From the NCBI GenBank assembly GCA_028280355.1, contig JANQMB010000212.1:1-33101 (forward strand): a stretch of 33,101 bases of DNA, in the 5' to 3' direction. Source of the stretch: Verrucomicrobiales bacterium. GTDB lineage: Bacteria > Verrucomicrobiota > Verrucomicrobiia > Verrucomicrobiales > DEV007. A program made the position numbers and the translations under genes. This document shows, in pieces, positions 8,901-15,499 of the stretch (its first letter is position 1; the number at the start of each line of letters is the position of its first letter). A model generated the notes under the pieces. The model did not search any database. It saw only the letters and a list, made by a program, of their open reading frames with translations, and was not told the origin of the DNA.

Positions 8901-9236
8901 ATGAAGAAACTGCTTATTGCTACGATGGGCGTCTTTGCCTTAGGCCTCGGCTTCGCCGCCGCCGCCGACGAGGACGCAGAAGCCACCACCTACACGGTGG
9001 GGATGACTGGAGTGACCTGAAACGGCTGCAAAACTTACGTCCGTGGGGCGTTTAAGAAAGTCGATGGGGTCGTTGCAAAGGATCTGAAGAAAGACATCCA
9101 GATCACCGCTGGCGACAAGCCCGGCACGCAGAAGGTCGTCCTCAAGTCGACCAAGGAGCTGACCAAGGAGCAGCTCGTGACCGCGATGGGTCCGAAGAAG
9201 GACCAGTTCGTCGTCCAGAGCGTAAAGAAAGGCTGA
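8901..9236 (+). CDS. exported HMA-domain protein with in-frame TGA in the metal-binding motif (candidate selenoprotein, UxxC)
   Basis: Read through the TGA at 9018-9020, this is a 111-residue protein. A signal peptide (M-K-K-L-L-I-A-T then a hydrophobic core, cut after A-A-A-A near residue 22) is followed by one heavy-metal-associated domain. The HMA signature C-x-x-C-x-x-x-V-x-x-A-F/L-x-x-x-x-G-V is matched as U40-N-G-C43-K-T-Y-V-R-G-A-F-K-K-V-D-G-V, so the TGA stands exactly where the first metal-binding cysteine belongs. The frame stays open for 71 more codons, keeps the codon bias, ends in TGA at 9234-9236 and is followed by a terminator. A plausible SECIS hairpin follows the UGA. In function it would resemble periplasmic MerP/CopZ-type metal carriers or thiol-redox proteins. 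Alternatives are a nonsense mutation or sequencing error (TGC or TGT to TGA). No sel genes lie in the window. Confidence 0.72.
9031..9053 (+). promoter_or_regulatory. candidate bacterial SECIS hairpin
   Basis: Downstream of the in-frame UGA (9018-9020), bases 9034-9038 pair with 9043-9047 (C-G, U-G, U-G, A-U, C-G) around the tetraloop G-U-C-C (9039-9042). Three A-U pairs below (9031-9033 with 9051-9053) enclose a three-base bulge. The apical loop starts with G-U, 18 bases after the UGA, within the usual distance for SelB-binding elements. An alternative longer-range pairing, 9020-9024 with 9049-9053, is also possible. The stem has wobble pairs and was folded by hand only. Confidence 0.45.
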
Positions 9237-9304
9237 CGAGTCCCCGCGGACTCTCTCTCAGCCAGGTAACCGCAACTACGGAACCCGAGAACGCTTGAAC
9301 TGGG

Positions 9305-9326
9305 GGCCCCGACGCGAGTCGGGGCC
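9305..9326 (+). terminator. hairpin terminator after the HMA gene
   Basis: A nine-base-pair GC stem (9305-9313 with 9318-9326) closed by a GCGA (GNRA) tetraloop lies 68 bases after the second stop codon of the HMA gene. The following sequence is only moderately T-rich. Its position after the distal stop and not the TGA fits transcription through the whole 111-codon frame. Confidence 0.55.
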
Positions 9327-9423
9327 TCCTGCGTTTGCGGGGGGCTACTCCTATAGGGATCGTTTGAAAGCTCTCGCGATGGTCTAGATGATCGGGAATA
9401 ACGAAGGGGCGGGCAGTCCAGGA

Positions 9424-9487
9424 GGAGGGGCGGCATCCTGCCGCCCTGCTGAGGGCGCGTCGACAGGCGGCAAGATGCCGCCCCTCC
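9424..9487. repeat. 64-base inverted repeat, REP/MITE-like
   Basis: Two 22-base arms (9424-9445 and 9466-9487) are reverse complements except for one position and flank a 20-base centre. The arms begin with the GGAGGGGCGGC motif and end with GCCGCC. The element lies in the 320-base gap between the HMA gene (plus strand) and the glycine-zipper gene (minus strand). It looks like a dispersed palindromic repeat, but only one copy is in this window. Confidence 0.7.
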
Positions 9488-9558
9488 GATCGCTTGTGCC
9501 GGTCTCAGAACAGGGTTCAGCCAGCCTCCGTGACCGGTGAACCGCTTTTAGACACGCC

Positions 9559-9918
9559 CTAGTAGCGGTGGTAGCCGCCATAGCCACCGCAGTGGCGTGG
9601 TACGGGGGTGCAGTGCCCACCGTATCGACGATGATACCCGCGATGGTATCCGCCGTGATAGCTTCCGTGGTACCCCCGGTGGTCGTAGCTGCTGCCGATC
9701 AGCGCGCCGCCGAGCGCGCCGACTGCGCCACCGATCGCGGCGCCTTCGAGCGGGCGGTGGTTGTGGCTGCCGACGATGGTGCCGACCCCCGCTCCGATCA
9801 GCCCGCCGGCGACCGCCCCTGTCCCCGTCCCGGAGTGGCCGTAGTAGTGACAGGAGCTGCCAAGTAGCGCGAGTCCGAGGGCTCCGATGGCGGGGAGGAG
9901 TTTCTGTTTGATTCCCAT
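9559..9918 (-). CDS. glycine-zipper lipoprotein with His/Tyr/Gly-rich tail
   Basis: The 119-residue protein has a signal peptide ending in a lipobox (L-G-S-S-C, Cys23). Next comes a glycine-zipper hairpin at about 30-80 (G-A-V-A-G-G-L-I-G-A-G-V-G and G-A-A-I-G-G-A-V-G-A-L-G-G-A-L-I-G), and then a 40-residue tail dominated by His, Tyr, Gly and Arg. Glycine zippers usually insert in or line membranes, as in SlyB/Rcp-like lipoproteins. The His-rich tail might bind metal (inference). The gene downstream of it in the same orientation, starting at 10346, is a shorter paralogue. Confidence 0.75.
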   Translation of the reverse strand: MGIKQKLLPAIGALGLALLGSSCHYYGHSGTGTGAVAGGLIGAGVGTIVGSHNHRPLEGAAIGGAVGALGGALIGSSYDHRGYHGSYHGGYHRGYHRRYGGHCTPVPRHCGGYGGYHRY

Positions 9919-9985
9919 GGTCTTGGTACAGATGGATGTGGGGTCTTGGACGTGGGGCGGGTGGCAGATATTCGATCGGGGGCGA

Positions 9986-10015
9986 GAAAAAAGGCCGCCC
10001 GTTTCCGGGCGGCCT
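9986..10015 (-). terminator. rho-independent terminator of the second glycine-zipper gene
   Basis: On the minus strand a ten-base-pair stem (10015-10006 with 10001-9992) with a four-base loop is followed by a run of T (A-run 9986-9991 on the plus strand). It ends the gene whose stop is at 10050 and separates it from the paralogue at 9559-9918. Confidence 0.9.
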
Positions 10016-10049
10016 CGAGATCTACGGATTCTCTTGGGGGGCGTTCGCG

Positions 10050-10346
10050 CTAGTAGCGGCGGTCGTAGTAGCGGCGTTCTTCCTCGCGGCGCTGCTGTTC
10101 ATATTTCGCCTCGTCGTCGTCGCGGGCGCCGCCCAGTAGGGCGCCACCTGCCGCGCCCGCCGCGGCGCCAATGGCCGCACCCTCGAGGCCGCGGCCAGAC
10201 TGGTTGCCGACGATCGCCCCGACGCCGGCGCCCCCAAGGCCACCGATGACGGCGCCACGCTTGGAGTTCGGTCCACAGGAGGTGGTCAACATCGCCAACC
10301 CGAGGGTGGCGGAGATCAACAATGAGATACGTTTCATCGATTTCAT
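10050..10346 (-). CDS. glycine-zipper lipoprotein
   Basis: The 98-residue protein starts at the ATG at 10344-10346. A signal peptide ends in L-T-T-S-C (lipobox, Cys24), followed by K-R-G-A-V-I-G-G-L-G-G-A-G-V-G-A-I-V-G-N and G-R-G-L-E-G-A-A-I-G-A-A-A-G-A-A-G-G-A-L-L-G-G, a two-helix glycine zipper. The charged tail (D-D-D-E-A-K-Y-E-Q-Q-R-R-E-E-E) ends in Y-Y-D-R-R-Y. The zipper core, including the L-E-G-A-A-I-G element, matches the neighbour at 9559-9918, so the two arose by duplication. It is a probable outer-membrane lipoprotein of unknown role. Confidence 0.78.
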   Translation of the reverse strand: MKSMKRISLLISATLGLAMLTTSCGPNSKRGAVIGGLGGAGVGAIVGNQSGRGLEGAAIGAAAGAAGGALLGGARDDDEAKYEQQRREEERRYYDRRY

Positions 10347-10442
10347 GATGTCTGGGTAAGTTCGCCTGGTTAGACGGGAGGGGCTAGGGCTTGTTCGACG
10401 ATTTTTTCCCCTTTTGCGGAGCGGGCGTGGCCGTCGGCGAAG

Positions 10443-10485
10443 AAAAAAGCCCCGGCCTGCTTGCGCGGGTCGGGGCTTTCGTGAA
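10443..10485 (-). terminator. terminator copy A, downstream of the three-gene cassette
   Basis: On the minus strand this is a GC stem (10479-10471 with 10454-10446) followed by a T-run (A-run at 10443-10448). It ends transcription of the cassette whose last stop is at 10531. The 43-base unit matches copy B at 12253-12295 at 41 positions. Its inner stem has a mismatch that copy B lacks. Confidence 0.8.
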
Positions 10486-10530
10486 ACTGTAGCGGAACCG
10501 CTTCCGGTTCCGACCTTTGCCTTTCAGAGG

Positions 10531-10959
10531 TTAGGAGTTAAGCGTAAATCTTACAGGCGAGCCTGCACGTTGCGCCAGAAATGCGGCCTTCTCTTTTTGT
10601 TTTGCCTTACCGAAATCTCGGTCAGCCTGCTGCCAATCCCAGCCAACAATGTCAGCATGTCTTGGAGGGGGTTCCTTGGCGATGACATCAAGTTGAACCT
10701 CAAAGACATCCGCTGCCTGTATGATCGCTGCTCCTCGAACGCTGGCAGCTCGACTGGAGAGGGCGGTTGAGGCGATATTCATCAAACCCCCAATTGGGTC
10801 GGAACCATGGCGAAATACAGATGTTTCTCCGTTTTTGGGATTGGGGAGAAATGCGGATGGCTTGACGGCCGAAGTATTGGCGTGTCCAGAAGCAGTTAGG
10901 AACCGGGCGATCGGTTCGACAGCATCGACCTCTTCGGCGAGACCTGACGGCAAACTCAT
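10531..10959 (-). CDS. uncharacterised protein, third gene of the TIGR04255-linked cassette
   Basis: The 142-residue soluble protein has no signal peptide or membrane segment. Near its start it has an E-P-I-A-R-F-L motif, then V-K-P-S-A-F-L-P-N-P-K-N-G-E-T-S-V-F-R, and later an A-D-V-F-E-V-Q-L-D-V segment before P-P-P-R-H-A-D-I-V-G-W. I recognise this pattern (E-P-I-A-R-F ... K-P-x-A-F-x-P ... E-T-S-V-F-R ... P-P-R-H-A-x-I-x-G-W) as a recurring but unnamed family found behind TIGR04255-type genes. Its ATG overlaps the TGA of the gene before it (ATGA at 10956-10959), so translation is coupled. GC content is clearly lower than in the flanking genes. Confidence 0.75.
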   Translation of the reverse strand: MSLPSGLAEEVDAVEPIARFLTASGHANTSAVKPSAFLPNPKNGETSVFRHGSDPIGGLMNIASTALSSRAASVRGAAIIQAADVFEVQLDVIAKEPPPRHADIVGWDWQQADRDFGKAKQKEKAAFLAQRAGSPVRFTLNS

Positions 10960-11474
10960 ATAGCCGCAATCCGCCGAATCTCGTCGAGAATCCTAGGCGG
11001 GATTTCGCTATGCGAGTAGCGCTCTACCGCACTACCTCGGTTTGAACCATCCACCCACGCGTACGGGATCCTGCCATTGACTCCTAGGCTCATCGTAAAG
11101 GTGCTAGTCTGTGAGGGGAGCCAGTCAAACGAGACACATCCGTCCGGATCAACCGAAAGCTCCGGCATGGGCAATGAATCGGGGAGCATTCTGATAAACT
11201 CCTCGGCGTACAAGAGCGAGCTGGGTTCGACTGCGGATGCACCGTAGCCATCCCAACCTTCGGAGCCGCACTCATCCGCGAGTTCAACGAGCGTGGAGAG
11301 CGCATTCTGTCTCTCCCCGAACAAAGAAACAGATTTTTCGCTCCAGGTGGCGATCTCCTGTGCGCTCCCGTGCACAGAATCCGCTTCAGCTGATACAGCG
11401 CTGCTTGGTCGCCTCAGGGGGGCGAACGAGAGATAGCTAGCTGCTAGTCCTGCGGCGAAAATAGGCTCAGGCAT
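10956..11474 (-). CDS. uncharacterised protein, second gene of the cassette (WDGYGA family)
   Basis: The 172-residue protein carries a W-D-G-Y-G-A-S-A-V segment near residue 75, then E-F-I-R-M-L-P-D-S-L-P-M-P-E-L-S-V-D-P-D-G-C-V-S-F-D-W, a strand-rich region, and I-P-P-R-I-L-D-E-I-R-R-I at the C-terminus. The first 25 residues are hydrophobic and might be a signal or simply mark too early a start. I recall this motif order as a conserved unnamed family that sits between a TIGR04255 gene and the E-P-I-A-R-F family. Its start overlaps the upstream gene by 31 bases and its stop overlaps the next start by 4. No catalytic motif is apparent. Confidence 0.72.
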   Translation of the reverse strand: MPEPIFAAGLAASYLSFAPLRRPSSAVSAEADSVHGSAQEIATWSEKSVSLFGERQNALSTLVELADECGSEGWDGYGASAVEPSSLLYAEEFIRMLPDSLPMPELSVDPDGCVSFDWLPSQTSTFTMSLGVNGRIPYAWVDGSNRGSAVERYSHSEIPPRILDEIRRIAAI

Positions 11475-12214
11475 CGGTCGGTCAAAATGTGCATGAAAAC
11501 CTTGTTCTTCAAGCTTCTTAGCGAAATGATTCGATCAAATATCTTCCCCCAATCTGAGCACTCCATCCGATCTGTGTGAAAAACGTCTATATCTAACACG
11601 ACAGGAAGCGCGTCTTCAACTTGTTCTTGTGTGCTCTTCACGAGCCTTATCCGATTTCTGGTTTCTTGGTCGATTGCCATATGCTGTTCGAGGAACCCAG
11701 TAAACGCGAGGGGGAGGCCGGTAGTAGGGAGCGTCGGAGGTGCGCGAAAGTACTCACCGAAAGAAAGTCGCCCGTCTTTCTCGAACGGGATCGACAGCCT
11801 GTTGATCGTTCGGAGTGAGATCCGTGAGATCTTTAGGGGTTCCGCCAGATCGAGATAGGTTTCCCAAGCTGTTTTGATTGTGGGGAGGTAATCGTCGAAA
11901 CTCGAATAAGGAGCAAGTCGGTTAAAGCTGAATCCGTTGGGGCGGAACTGGACTATTTCCTTCTCGTCATGGCTTAAGTACTGTAGGGCTCCAATCGATT
12001 CGATAGTCCTGAGTTCAGGATTCTGATTCTGATCCTGCCTAAGCTCATGATGCGTCACATGTTGGCGTTTGAAATTCGGGAACGATTCTGCGAACCGTTC
12101 TCTTGCAGCAGCGTCGATTTTTTCGTGATCGGATCCTTGCGGAAGGTCGCAGTCGATATCTAGCACCGCTTCGATAATGGGAGCGTCGGTGAGTTGGGGG
12201 GTAGGGTCTTCCAT
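11444..12214 (-). CDS. TIGR04255-like protein, first gene of the cassette
   Basis: The 256-residue cytoplasmic protein opens with L-T-D-A-P-I-I-E-A-V-L-D-I, the typical start of the sporadically distributed TIGR04255 family. It continues with the family-like V-Q-F-R-P-N-G-F-S-F-N-R-L-A-P-Y and R-I-S-L-R-T-I-N-R-L segments and a C-terminal V-F-M-H-I-L-T-D-R-C-L. The length fits the family (about 240-270). To my knowledge no member has an established biochemical function. It leads an overlapping three-gene minus-strand unit with lower GC than its surroundings and terminators on both sides, features common in horizontally acquired cassettes. The family call is from motif memory. Confidence 0.75.
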   Translation of the reverse strand: MEDPTPQLTDAPIIEAVLDIDCDLPQGSDHEKIDAAARERFAESFPNFKRQHVTHHELRQDQNQNPELRTIESIGALQYLSHDEKEIVQFRPNGFSFNRLAPYSSFDDYLPTIKTAWETYLDLAEPLKISRISLRTINRLSIPFEKDGRLSFGEYFRAPPTLPTTGLPLAFTGFLEQHMAIDQETRNRIRLVKSTQEQVEDALPVVLDIDVFHTDRMECSDWGKIFDRIISLRSLKNKVFMHILTDRCLSLFSPQD

Positions 12215-12252
12215 CAGCTTTACATCATTGCGATTCGGCGGAGTTAGTCGAC

Positions 12253-12295
12253 AAAAAAGCCCCGGCCTGCTTGCGCCGGCCGGGGCTTTCGTGAA
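12253..12295 (-). terminator. terminator copy B, downstream of ppdK
   Basis: On the minus strand a perfect 12-base-pair stem (12289-12278 with 12267-12256) and ten-base loop are followed by T residues. It lies 63 bases after the ppdK stop and 38 bases before the cassette start at 12214. It is 41/43 identical to copy A at 10443-10485. Confidence 0.88.
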
Positions 12296-12357
12296 TCGGA
12301 TCGGTCGCTCGTAGGGCGCCCACGGAGGGGTAGCGCAGCACCCGAGGTCGAAACGAT

Positions 12358-15186
12358 CTAACTAATCTCGGCGCGGCTCTGGCCCTGTTCCTCGAGCGCG
12401 GCCTGCGCGGCCGCGAGCTTGGCGATCGGGATGCGGAACGGGCTGCAGCTGACGTAGTTCAGGCCGGTGCGGTGGCAGAACTTGACCGACGAGGGGTCGC
12501 CGCCGTGTTCGCCGCAGATGCCGATCTTGAGGCCCTTCTTGGTCTTGCGGCCGCCCTTGACACCCATCTCGACGAGCTGGCCGACGCCGGTCTGGTCGAG
12601 GCTGGCGAAGGGGTTGTTGCTGACCACCTCGGCGTCCTGGTAGGCCGGCAGGAACGAGCTGGAGTCGTCGCGGCTGAGGCCGAGGCAGGTCTGCGTGAGG
12701 TCGTTGGTGCCGAAGCTGAAGAACTCGGCGTGCTCGGCGACCTCCGCCGCGGTCAGCGCGGCGCGCGGGATCTCGATCATGGTGCCCACCGTGTACTTGA
12801 GCTGGCTCGCCTTGAGGCCGTGTTTCTTCCGCACCTCGGCGGCGGCCTCGTCGATCACGGCCTTCTGCAACTCGAGCTCCTTCGAGTAGCTGACCAGCGG
12901 GACCATGATCTCGGGGAGCACCTTGATCTTCTTCTTCTGCACCTCGGCGGCGGCCTCGAGGATCGCGGTCGCCTGCATCTTGGTGATCTCGGGGTAGACG
13001 ATGCCGAGGCGGCAGCCGCGGTGGCCGAGCATCGGGTTCTCCTCGTGCAGGTCGTTGATGCGGCGCCTGATGAAAGACGAGCTGACCTTGAGCTTCTTGG
13101 CGAGGTCCGCGGTCTGCGCCGGGGTCATGGTGCCGATGAACTCGTGCAGCGGCGGGTCGAGCAGGCGGATGGTGGCGGGCCGGCCCTCGAGCGCGGTGAA
13201 GATGCCGACGAAGTCCTTCTTCTGGTAGGGCAACAGCTTCCTCAGCGCCCGGGCGCGGCCGGCGTCGTCCTCGGCGAGGATCATCTGCCGCACCGCGTCG
13301 ATGCGGTTGCCCTCGAAGAACATGTGTTCGGTGCGGGTCAGGCCGATGCCCTCGGCGCCGAACTTGATGGCGTTCTTCACCTGGCCCGGGGTGTCCGAGT
13401 TGGTGCGCACGCCGAGCTTGCGCAGCTTGTCGGCCCAGCCCATGAGCTGGACGAACTTCTTGTAGGTGGCGCTGCGCCTGGCGGCCGCCTTGCCCTCGAT
13501 CAGGCCCTGGATGACCTGCGACGGCGAGGTCTTGATCTCGCCGGCGTAGACGTTGCCGACGAAGCCGTTGAGCGACAGGAAGTCGCCCTCCTTGAGGGTG
13601 ACCCCGTGTCCGCTCAGTGTCCTCTTGGCGTAGTCGATGTCCATGTCGTGGGCGCCGCAGACGCAGACCTTGCCCATCTGGCGCGCGACCAGCGCCGCGT
13701 GCGAGGACGCGCCGCCGCGGGTGGTGAGGATGCCCTCGGCGGCGATCATGCCGCGCAGGTCCTCGGGCGAGGTCTCCTGGCGGGTGAGGATGACCTTCTT
13801 GCCCTTCGCCGCGGCGGCGACCGCGGCGTCGGCGGTGAAGTAGATGTGGCCGCTGGCGGCACCCGGGCCGGCCGGCAGTCCGCTGCCGATCTTCTTCGCC
13901 TTGCGCTCGGTGGCGGCGTCGAAGATGGGGGCGAGCAGGTGGCTGAGGTCCTCCGCGGGGATGCGCAGGATGGCCTCCTCCTTGGTGATCAGCCGCTCCT
14001 TGACCATGTCGAGGGCGATGTTCACCGCGGCGAATCCGGTGCGTTTGCCGTTGCGGGTCTGCAGCATCCACAGCTTGCCCTCCTCGATGGTGAACTCGAC
14101 GTCCTGCACATCGCGGAAGTGCTTCTCGAGGATGGTGCGCACCTTGAGCAGCTCCTTGTAGGACTTGGGCAGGTCCTTGGCCATCTTGGCGACCTGCTTC
14201 GGCGTGCGCACGCCGGCGACCACGTCCTCGCCCTGGGCGTCGATGAGGTATTCGCCGTAGAACACGTTCTCGCCGGTGGCGGGGTCGCGGGTGAAGGCGA
14301 CGCCGGTGCCGGAGGCCTTGCCGGTGTTGCCGAACACCATCGCCTGCACGTTGACGGCGGTGCCCCACTCGGCGGGGATGCCGTATTTGGCGCGGTAGAC
14401 CTTGGCGCGGTCGTTGTTCCAGGAGTTGAACACGGCGTTGACCGAGCCGTAGAGCTGCTCCATCGGGTCCTCGGGGAAGTTCTTGCCGCTGCGCTTCTTG
14501 ATCAGCTTCTTGAACTCGGCGACGACCCAGCGCAGGTCGGCCTCCTCGAGCCCGGAGTCGTCGGAGACGCCGGCCTTCGCCTTGGCTTTGTCGAGGATGA
14601 CCTCGTAGGGGTCGTGGTGCTCGCCGGGCAGCTCCTCGACGCCCATGACGACGGAGCCGTACATCTGCAGGAAGCGGCGGTAGCTGTCCCAGGCGAACTT
14701 GGCGTTGCCGGTCTTGGCGGCCAGCGCCTCGACGACGGTGTCGTTGATGCCGAGGTTGAGGATGGTGTCCATCATGCCGGGCATCGACTCGCGGGCGCCG
14801 GAGCGGACGGAGAGCAGTAGCGGGTTCTTCAGGTCGCCGAACTTCTTGCCCATCGCCCTCTCGATCTTGGCGATGTTGGCGCGGATCTCGGCGTCGAGGG
14901 TCTTCGGGTAGGTCTTCTTGTTGGCGTAGTAGTAGGTGCAGACCTCGGTGGTGATGGTCATGCCGGCGGGGACCGGCAGGCCGATGTTCACCATCTCGGC
15001 GAGGTTGGCGCCCTTGCCGCCCAGCAGCGCCTTCTGCGAGCCGTCGCCGTCGGACTTCTTGCCGCCGAAGAAGTAGACGTTCTTCTTGGCGCCCCTCGAA
15101 ACCTTGCGGCGCGAGGTGGCCTTCTTGCGGGCCGGGGCTTTCTTGCGGGCGGGTGCCTTCTTGCGGGCAGCTTTCTTTTTAGCCAT
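12358..15186 (-). CDS. ppdK: pyruvate, phosphate dikinase with a Lys/Arg/Ala-rich N-terminal tail
   Basis: The 942-residue enzyme interconverts pyruvate + ATP + phosphate with PEP + AMP + diphosphate. The N-terminal nucleotide-binding domain starts at V-Y-F-F-G-G (37-42) with [12 protein letters not shown] (54-65). The phospho-His domain has [10 protein letters not shown] (His496), and the C-terminal PEP domain contains [13 protein letters not shown] (Cys891). Most PPDKs are about 875-900 residues. The excess here is residues 2-35, a repetitive basic tail of A-R-K-K-A-P units like histone H1 or bacterial AlgP/HupA-type tails. The ATG at 15184-15186 is the start; the longer frame to 15330 would run through the promoter. 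The leader is about 110 bases. Confidence 0.95.
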   Translation of the reverse strand: MAKKKAARKKAPARKKAPARKKATSRRKVSRGAKKNVYFFGGKKSDGDGSQKALLGGKGANLAEMVNIGLPVPAGMTITTEVCTYYYANKKTYPKTLDAEIRANIAKIERAMGKKFGDLKNPLLLSVRSGARESMPGMMDTILNLGINDTVVEALAAKTGNAKFAWDSYRRFLQMYGSVVMGVEELPGEHHDPYEVILDKAKAKAGVSDDSGLEEADLRWVVAEFKKLIKKRSGKNFPEDPMEQLYGSVNAVFNSWNNDRAKVYRAKYGIPAEWGTAVNVQAMVFGNTGKASGTGVAFTRDPATGENVFYGEYLIDAQGEDVVAGVRTPKQVAKMAKDLPKSYKELLKVRTILEKHFRDVQDVEFTIEEGKLWMLQTRNGKRTGFAAVNIALDMVKERLITKEEAILRIPAEDLSHLLAPIFDAATERKAKKIGSGLPAGPGAASGHIYFTADAAVAAAAKGKKVILTRQETSPEDLRGMIAAEGILTTRGGASSHAALVARQMGKVCVCGAHDMDIDYAKRTLSGHGVTLKEGDFLSLNGFVGNVYAGEIKTSPSQVIQGLIEGKAAARRSATYKKFVQLMGWADKLRKLGVRTNSDTPGQVKNAIKFGAEGIGLTRTEHMFFEGNRIDAVRQMILAEDDAGRARALRKLLPYQKKDFVGIFTALEGRPATIRLLDPPLHEFIGTMTPAQTADLAKKLKVSSSFIRRRINDLHEENPMLGHRGCRLGIVYPEITKMQATAILEAAAEVQKKKIKVLPEIMVPLVSYSKELELQKAVIDEAAAEVRKKHGLKASQLKYTVGTMIEIPRAALTAAEVAEHAEFFSFGTNDLTQTCLGLSRDDSSSFLPAYQDAEVVSNNPFASLDQTGVGQLVEMGVKGGRKTKKGLKIGICGEHGGDPSSVKFCHRTGLNYVSCSPFRIPIAKLAAAQAALEEQGQSRAEIS

Positions 15187-15302
15187 GGGTGGGATGCGTT
15201 GTGTATTGGTGGTGAGATCGGGTGGTGAGATCGCTTGTGATACGGAACCCTGACGCCCAGTTGTGATGGGGAAATCCAGATCCCCGGGCGGAAAGGAGCG
15301 CC

Positions 15303-15330
15303 ACTGTATCAGAGCGTTTTCCCCTGTCAA
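15303..15330 (-). promoter_or_regulatory. promoter of ppdK
   Basis: On the minus strand TTGACA (15330-15325) and TACAGT (15308-15303) are spaced by 16 bases. Transcription would begin near 15296, leaving a leader of about 110 bases (15187-15296) in which I see no riboswitch. The rest of the gap to the rnr stop (15331-15499) holds only short direct repeats of GAGTTCTCCC and no clear terminator. Confidence 0.72.
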
Positions 15331-15499
15331 TTAGGGGTTTGGAGGCGGTGGGAGGCGGCCGATCGGGCGCGCTTGGGGCGGTCGTCAGATGGCAGAATTC
15401 CGCCCTGCAGATACTGGGGGAGAACTCGGGAGAGGGGTGGGAGAACTCACGTCGTCGACCGTCGTGCCGCCGTTCTTGCAGAGGTGTGGTGGGCGGGTG

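Noticed and set aside
8829-9020. A 63-residue ORF starting at 8829 and ending at the TGA
   Set aside because: The start overlaps the -35 of a good promoter, and the TGA interrupts an HMA domain that continues in frame. The 8901 start with read-through is better supported.
9424-9487. CRISPR repeat or array
   Set aside because: Only one pair of inverted arms, with no regularly spaced direct repeats or spacers. No cas gene in the window.
12472-14820. Long plus-strand open frame antisense to ppdK (782 codons)
   Set aside because: It mirrors the codon bias of ppdK, with Leu/Val/Gly/Ala/Asp/Glu-rich low-complexity translation and no motif. It is a GC-driven shadow.
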